This document shows, in pieces, positions 5,543 through 8,894 of a DNA stretch of 8,894 nt. The stretch is taken from the NCBI GenBank assembly GCA_021850835.1, contig JAJZKS010000060.1:1-8894 (forward strand). Direction: 5' to 3'. The notes under the pieces were generated by a model. It searched no databases, was not told where the DNA came from, and saw nothing but the letters and a program-made list of their open reading frames with translations. Origin of the DNA: Thermoplasmata archaeon (GTDB lineage Archaea > Thermoplasmatota > Thermoplasmata > Thermoplasmatales > Thermoplasmataceae). A program made the translations under genes and the position numbers. Position 1 is the first letter of the stretch. Each line of letters opens with the position of its first letter.

Positions 5543-5550
5543 CTATATAT
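5543..5550 (+). promoter_or_regulatory. TATA box for the CBS-GlyRS operon, deciding the start of the CBS gene
   Basis: CTATATAT, within TTTACTATATATATTA, is the best TATA match before the operon. Its centre lies about 26 bases before the ATG at 5573, exactly where a leaderless transcript would start. It lies only a few bases before the other candidate ATG at 5555, which would then not be on the mRNA. Confidence 0.5.
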
Positions 5551-5572
5551 ATTAATGGAATATCTTCAGAAT

Positions 5573-6415
5573 ATGTCCAAAACCGTTGCGGAGATCATGA
5601 CCAGAGACCCAATAGTATACAAAGTGCCAAGCAGCGTCAGTGAGATCATAAAGACCCTGATCAAGAACAATATCACCGGGCTTCCTCTCGCAGATTCCCG
5701 TGGAAAATATGCGGGAATCATCAGCAGGAGGGATATATTCGACCATCCGGACGAGGACCAGACGGCAATGACCATGAGGAAGGCTTCCACCGTATACGAG
5801 GATGCCCCAATTGAGAATGCCGCAGAAGAGATGATAAAGCAGAACAGGAGACATGTTACGGTTTTAGACGGAGAAAACAGGATCACAGGCATCCTTACAC
5901 CACAGAACTTCCTTCCGGAAATCAGGTCAAGGTTCGGAAAGAAGAGAGTGAGGGAGGTCCTCAAGGGAGTGGCAATTCCGATCTGGGAAGAAACTCCCCT
6001 CAATGTCGTGGCATTCACCATGAGGCTTTCCAGGGTATATGCATGCCCGGTTGTTGATGAGGATGGCAATTTCAAGGGCCTTATCACAGACAGGGACCTT
6101 TTCGAGAATGTCGACGTGGGAACGAGCCACCACATTTCTGAGACGGGAATGGCCGATGACGAGGACCCATGGTCCTGGGACGGCATAAGGAATGTCGTGA
6201 CTTACCTCATTGAGAAGAGGAATATTGTGCTACCGAGCGAGCCGGTAAAAGACTTCATGATCACCCAGCCGGTTGTTACCAACAGCAACGATACACTTGA
6301 GATCGCTGTAAGAAAGATGGAAGCTGGAAACTATAATCAACTTCCTGTTCTTCAGGGTACTGGACAGCTAGTAGATATGCTGTACGATATTCAGATACTC
6401 AGTGTGTTCCTATGA
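5573..6415 (+). CDS. Protein of four CBS domains (two Bateman modules)
   Basis: This soluble protein has 280 residues from the preferred ATG at 5573; an in-frame ATG at 5555 would add six. It consists almost wholly of CBS domains, at about residues 5-57, 66-114, 128-178 and 225-280. Each shows the usual helix, a TGLPL- or CPVVDE-type strand, and a GI(I/L)(S/T)xxD-type end (GIISRRDIF, GILTPQNF, GLITDRDLF). The linker before the fourth domain holds an acidic Trp-rich stretch (DDEDPWSWD). CBS pairs bind adenine nucleotides such as AMP, ATP, SAM or Ap4A and act as energy sensors. There is no fused enzyme or DNA-binding domain, so it presumably controls a partner protein. The stop overlaps the glycyl-tRNA synthetase start as ATGA, so the two are co-translated. 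No ribosome-binding site precedes either start candidate, in line with leaderless initiation. Confidence 0.88.
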   Translation: MSKTVAEIMTRDPIVYKVPSSVSEIIKTLIKNNITGLPLADSRGKYAGIISRRDIFDHPDEDQTAMTMRKASTVYEDAPIENAAEEMIKQNRRHVTVLDGENRITGILTPQNFLPEIRSRFGKKRVREVLKGVAIPIWEETPLNVVAFTMRLSRVYACPVVDEDGNFKGLITDRDLFENVDVGTSHHISETGMADDEDPWSWDGIRNVVTYLIEKRNIVLPSEPVKDFMITQPVVTNSNDTLEIAVRKMEAGNYNQLPVLQGTGQLVDMLYDIQILSVFL

Positions 6416-7872
6416 ATGTGTACGAACAGGTAATAGAACTTGCAAAGAGAAGAGGGTTCTTCTGGCCCTCTTACTCAATATACGGCGGAGAATCCGGTTT
6501 CTACGATTATGGCCCGCTTGGCGTGATGCTTAAGGACAATGTAATAAAGGCATGGAAAGAGGCCTACATTGCAGAAGGAGGAATAATGATCGATACCCCC
6601 GTAATTGTTCCCGAATCTGTTTTCAGGACCTCAGGGCACATCGAGAAATTTTCAGACCTAGCAACCGAATGCCCCAAGTGCCATAACCGCGAAAAGCTGG
6701 AAACTGTCATGAAAGCTGCTGGAAGCGACCTGGTCTTGAAGAGCGAGGATGAAGCGGACAAGTTTCTCCAGGACAACACAGTAAAGTGCGTCAAATGCGG
6801 CACAAGGATCACGAAGGCTTTCGAGTCAAAGCAGATGTTCAAGATCCCGGAACAGGTAAGCTCGGGCAACCTTTACCTCAGGCCTGAGACCGCACAGGGA
6901 ATATTTGTAAATTTCAAGCTCCTTAACACAGTGTTCAGGGGAAAACTCCCCATGGCTGTTGCCCAGCTAGGGAAGGGCTTCAGGAACGAAATATCGCCCA
7001 GGCAAAGCCTTCTGAGAATGAAGGAGCTCAACATGGGCGAAGTAGAGGTTTTCGTCATCCCGGAGAAGAAGTTCTGGAAAGATCTCTCTCCAGGGGAACA
7101 GATCAAGTTTGCCCCAAAGAATGGCCCAGAAGTTGTTTCTGATGTGAAGAATGCGTTCGAGAAGGGAATAATCAGCAGTAATGCCATGGCATATTTCATC
7201 AACAAGACCTACAATATACTCAAGTCTATTGGGCTGCACCATGGGAATATAAGGTTCAGGCAGCAGCATGATGATGAACTGGCCCATTATTCAGTCGATT
7301 CATGGGATGCAGAGGCGCTCCTTGATGATTCATGGGTTGAAGTTGTAGGCATAGCGGACAGGAATGACCTCAAAAAGCACCAGGATGCAACCGGCGAATC
7401 CATGTCCGTTAAGGTGGACGACAGGGATGTTATCCCTTCAATCATAGAGCCAGCTTATGGCATAGACAGGATGGCCCTTTCACTGCTAATGCATTCCTTC
7501 TACACCAGGGAAAACGGTTTCAAGGTTCTCAGGCTTCCGGAAAGGGTTGCGCCCTACCATGCTGCAATTCTTCCCCTTGTAAACAAGGACGGCCTGGATG
7601 GCCTCGCCAGGGAACTCCATGAGAAGATCCTTGAGCTGGACCCGTATGTATACTTCGACCAGAGCGGCTCCATCGGCAAGAGATACGCAAGGCAGGATGA
7701 GATCGGAACACCTTATTGCATAACCCTGGACCAGGACACCATTAAGGAAAAGACTGTCACTGTAAGGGAAAGGGACACCACAAAACAGGCTAGGATAAGC
7801 ATGGATTCACTGGTTGAACATGGAATCCTCACTAATCCCGACATCAGGAAGTTCAGGGAATCACTGCAGTAA
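6412..7872 (+). CDS. glyS: Glycyl-tRNA synthetase, class II, archaeal/eukaryotic dimer type
   Basis: This 486-residue cytosolic enzyme charges tRNA-Gly. The class II core is complete: the GFFWPSYSIYGGESGFYDYGP opening region is typical of alpha2 GlyRS, RPETAQGIF lies at 157-165, motif 2 is FRNEISPRQS with NMGEVEVF at 189-213, HYSVDSWDAE follows, and motif 3 is IIEPAYGIDRMALSLL with its invariant Arg. Four cysteines (87, 90, 126, 129; CPKC and CVKC) form a likely zinc site in the insertion after motif 1. The C-terminal anticodon-binding domain starts at about 378 (RVAPYHAAILPL) and includes SGSIGKRYARQDEIGTPYC. At 486 residues it is shorter than many archaeal GlyRS proteins, which I recall as about 560-580, so some insertions are reduced. 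The start overlaps the stop of the upstream CBS-domain gene. No strong terminator is seen in the 85 bases after it. Confidence 0.95.
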   Translation: MNVYEQVIELAKRRGFFWPSYSIYGGESGFYDYGPLGVMLKDNVIKAWKEAYIAEGGIMIDTPVIVPESVFRTSGHIEKFSDLATECPKCHNREKLETVMKAAGSDLVLKSEDEADKFLQDNTVKCVKCGTRITKAFESKQMFKIPEQVSSGNLYLRPETAQGIFVNFKLLNTVFRGKLPMAVAQLGKGFRNEISPRQSLLRMKELNMGEVEVFVIPEKKFWKDLSPGEQIKFAPKNGPEVVSDVKNAFEKGIISSNAMAYFINKTYNILKSIGLHHGNIRFRQQHDDELAHYSVDSWDAEALLDDSWVEVVGIADRNDLKKHQDATGESMSVKVDDRDVIPSIIEPAYGIDRMALSLLMHSFYTRENGFKVLRLPERVAPYHAAILPLVNKDGLDGLARELHEKILELDPYVYFDQSGSIGKRYARQDEIGTPYCITLDQDTIKEKTVTVRERDTTKQARISMDSLVEHGILTNPDIRKFRESLQ

Positions 7873-7927
7873 AACAGGATTCAATAATTTTGGGTCCGCC
7901 TGCTCATCATAAATAATAGTTCACAAT

Positions 7928-7941
7928 TTTATTATATAAAG
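7928..7941 (+). promoter_or_regulatory. TATA box for the 7958 membrane-protein gene
   Basis: TTTATTATATAAAG is a strong TATA-type match whose centre is about 23-27 bases before the ATG at 7958. This implies a leaderless transcript separate from glyS. No ribosome-binding sequence is seen before the ATG. Confidence 0.5.
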
Positions 7942-7957
7942 AGCGATTTAATTTGTT

Positions 7958-8518
7958 ATGGAATCCACAGACAGTTCCCGCATTGTAGCTGCTGCAAAGG
8001 CTTGGATTGCCACCCAGACTGGCTTGGGAAACACTGTCCTTCACATTTTCCAGTTCGAGAAAAAAGGTTCAGATTACGAAGTCGGAGTGGAGGGTACGGC
8101 CGGAGGGGCAACAAAGAGATACCTTGTCACAGTGAATGCAGCAGGAGCAGTGATTGGCCACAGGGAGGCCTATTCCGGAAAAAATGGAGGCGAGAATTCC
8201 ACACTGATCCTTATCGCATTCGTCTTTTCCATACTTACGCTCGTAGCCTTTGGAATATACGCCGTTGTGCTCCTTGGAATTGCATTGGCTCCGGGAATTG
8301 GCACATTCGCCCTCCTCGCGCTGATTCCACTGGTATTCTTTGCAGTGGGGCTTTACTGTTTCGTCAGGATAAACAGGATCAGGATTTATTACAACGCCGG
8401 AAAATACCGTGAAGCTTACCAGGAAAATTCTGTGGGGCTTGGAATTCTGACGTTGATATTCAATGGAGTGGTGGCAGGGGTTCTACTGCTTGTGGCCAGG
8501 TCTTCAATGGAGCATTGA
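7958..8518 (+). CDS. Unknown membrane protein with N-terminal alpha/beta domain
   Basis: This 186-residue protein is not recognised as a named family. Residues 1-72 are soluble: an Ala-rich helix (IVAAAKAWIATQTG) followed by strands HIFQFEKKGSDYEVGVEG and YLVTVNAAGAVIGHREAY. The layout is reminiscent of PepSY-like or gas-vesicle GvpO-like domains, in which a helix packs on a sheet ending in 'D/NxxGxV'. Three hydrophobic helices follow at about 81-106, 109-136 and 160-181, with a basic loop (RINRIRIYYNAGKYREAYQ) between the second and third. The last helix begins GLGILTLIF, like small DUF4190/TM2-type membrane proteins. There is no signal peptide, so the N-terminal domain is probably cytoplasmic if the basic loop is inside. 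It has its own promoter and converges on the ferredoxin gene 57 bases away. Function is unknown. Confidence 0.78.
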   Translation: MESTDSSRIVAAAKAWIATQTGLGNTVLHIFQFEKKGSDYEVGVEGTAGGATKRYLVTVNAAGAVIGHREAYSGKNGGENSTLILIAFVFSILTLVAFGIYAVVLLGIALAPGIGTFALLALIPLVFFAVGLYCFVRINRIRIYYNAGKYREAYQENSVGLGILTLIFNGVVAGVLLLVARSSMEH

Positions 8519-8575
8519 TGGAATTAGGAAGAAATCACTGTGTTGCCTTTAAAATGGTACGTCGGCTTTTCAGGA

Positions 8576-8779
8576 TCAATCCAGCTTCTGCATTCTGATA
8601 ACAGCCACAGGGCAGGATATTTCTGCCTCATAATTTGATTCGTATTCCGATTCATCAATAATTTCCCTGTGGAAGCTTGCCTTGCCGTCACTGTCCATGA
8701 ACCAGTTCCGGGAAAGGGCTGTGCAGATGGCATCCCCTATGCAGCCCGGCCTGTCAATTGATATTTTGTACTTTGCCAA
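8576..8779 (-). CDS. Small single-cluster ferredoxin with Asp-containing cluster motif
   Basis: This 67-residue electron carrier lies in the cytosol. Cys13-x2-Asp16-x2-Cys19 (CIGDAIC) and Cys56 in SCPVAVI match the Pyrococcus furiosus type, where Asp takes the place of the second cysteine ligand and the cluster can be 3Fe-4S or 4Fe-4S. The opening KYKISIDRPG and the order of strands also match. P. furiosus has two further cysteines forming a disulfide; here both equivalent positions are Ser (residue 23 in TALS and residue 48 in YESN). The start is TTG at 8779, with GGAGG 8 bases upstream and the first gene's stop one base away. A longer reading from an ATG at 8836 would overlap the upstream gene by about 55 bases and add a non-ferredoxin extension. 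It is translated after the SufU/IscU-like gene, which may supply its cluster. Confidence 0.87.
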   Translation of the reverse strand: MAKYKISIDRPGCIGDAICTALSRNWFMDSDGKASFHREIIDESEYESNYEAEISCPVAVIRMQKLD

Positions 8780-8780
8780 T

Positions 8781-8894
8781 TCAGATTCCTCCTTGAGCCT
8801 TTTGTTCGTGGTTTGCAATGCATTTATGCAATGCATTCAGGGAAAGCAATGCACACTTCTCCCTGCTGGGGCCAAGTTTGAGCACAACGGCGTA
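8781..8894 (-). CDS. SufU/IscU-like Fe-S cluster scaffold protein, C-terminal end only
   Basis: This is the last 37 residues of a gene on the - strand; the 5' part lies beyond the right edge. The segment GPSREKCALLSLNAL aligns with the C-terminal signature of SufU/IscU proteins (P-x-R-x-K-C-A-L-L/T-L-x-W-x-A-L), whose cysteine is one of the three cluster ligands. The Trp of the usual motif is replaced by Leu-Asn here, and the earlier two ligand cysteines are not in view. A charged helical tail follows (CIANHEQKAQGG). If correct, the protein receives sulfur from a cysteine desulfurase and builds Fe-S clusters in the cytosol. The stop is one base before the TTG of the ferredoxin gene, so the two are in one operon and probably coupled. 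With only 37 residues the family call is moderate. Confidence 0.55.
   Translation of the reverse strand, partial: YAVVLKLGPSREKCALLSLNALHKCIANHEQKAQGGI
8788..8792 (-). promoter_or_regulatory. Ribosome-binding site fixing the ferredoxin start at TTG
   Basis: GGAGG on the - strand is a perfect core Shine-Dalgarno match, 8 bases before TTG at 8779. It lies inside the last codons of the upstream scaffold gene, as expected for an internal operon gene, and is the strongest such site in the window. Confidence 0.7.

Noticed and set aside
8780..8836. ATG at 8836 as the start of the ferredoxin
   Set aside because: It gives a 19-residue extension unlike ferredoxins and overlaps the upstream gene. The GGAGG plus TTG start at 8779 gives the standard length.
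1..8894. CRISPR arrays, insertion sequences, att sites or a defence system
   Set aside because: No regularly spaced repeats, transposase, integrase or known defence domains were seen on either strand.

Overview
The window most resembles a piece of an archaeal chromosome from the Thermoplasmata (Thermoplasmatales-like). This placement is inference. It rests on AT-rich TATA-type promoters lying 22-31 bases upstream of start codons with almost no leader, U-tract terminators without bacterial -35/-10 signals, an archaeal/eukaryotic-type glycyl-tRNA synthetase, heavy use of AGG for arginine, TTG and GTG starts, and an Asp-ligated archaeal ferredoxin. No rRNA, tRNA, CRISPR array, transposase or phage gene was recognised, and no intergenic gap exceeds about 185 bases.

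Layout. (1) 2-319: C-terminal end of an M24 (Xaa-Pro dipeptidase-like) metallopeptidase on +, running off the left edge. It converges on a shared hairpin terminator with (2) 368-727 on -, a small winged-helix-like conserved protein. (3) 879-1817 on -: a sugar-phosphate nucleotidyltransferase fused to a cupin-like tail, followed by a cluster of U-tracts. (4) 2001-4049 on +: a compact arsenic-resistance operon of an ArsR-type repressor, an LMW-phosphatase-type arsenate reductase and an ArsB arsenite carrier. (5) 4212-4577 on +: a short membrane protein with a DnaJ-like zinc knuckle, preceded by a leader that can fold. (6) 4734-5396 on +: a UPF0173 metallo-beta-lactamase-fold hydrolase. (7) 5573-7872 on +: a four-CBS-domain protein overlapping glycyl-tRNA synthetase by four bases. 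(8) 7958-8518 on +: an unknown membrane protein. (9) 8576-8894 on -: a two-gene unit of a SufU/IscU-like scaffold C-terminus, cut by the right edge, followed by a small ferredoxin.

How the genes work together. The ars genes form a complete module: ArsR senses As(III), ArsC reduces As(V) to As(III), and ArsB exports As(III). The CBS protein and GlyRS are translationally coupled, which suggests nucleotide sensing tied to glycylation. The scaffold and ferredoxin pair fits Fe-S cluster supply to an electron carrier. The remaining genes look like independent transcription units, several with their own leaderless promoter.

I did not find a convincing new biological system. The items most worth a second look are an exact 25-base inverted repeat between the first bases of the window and a neighbouring gene (probably an assembly-edge artefact), the CBS-GlyRS coupling, the nucleotidyltransferase-cupin fusion with lost metal ligands, the ferredoxin lacking the usual disulfide pair, and the foldable leader before the zinc-knuckle membrane protein.
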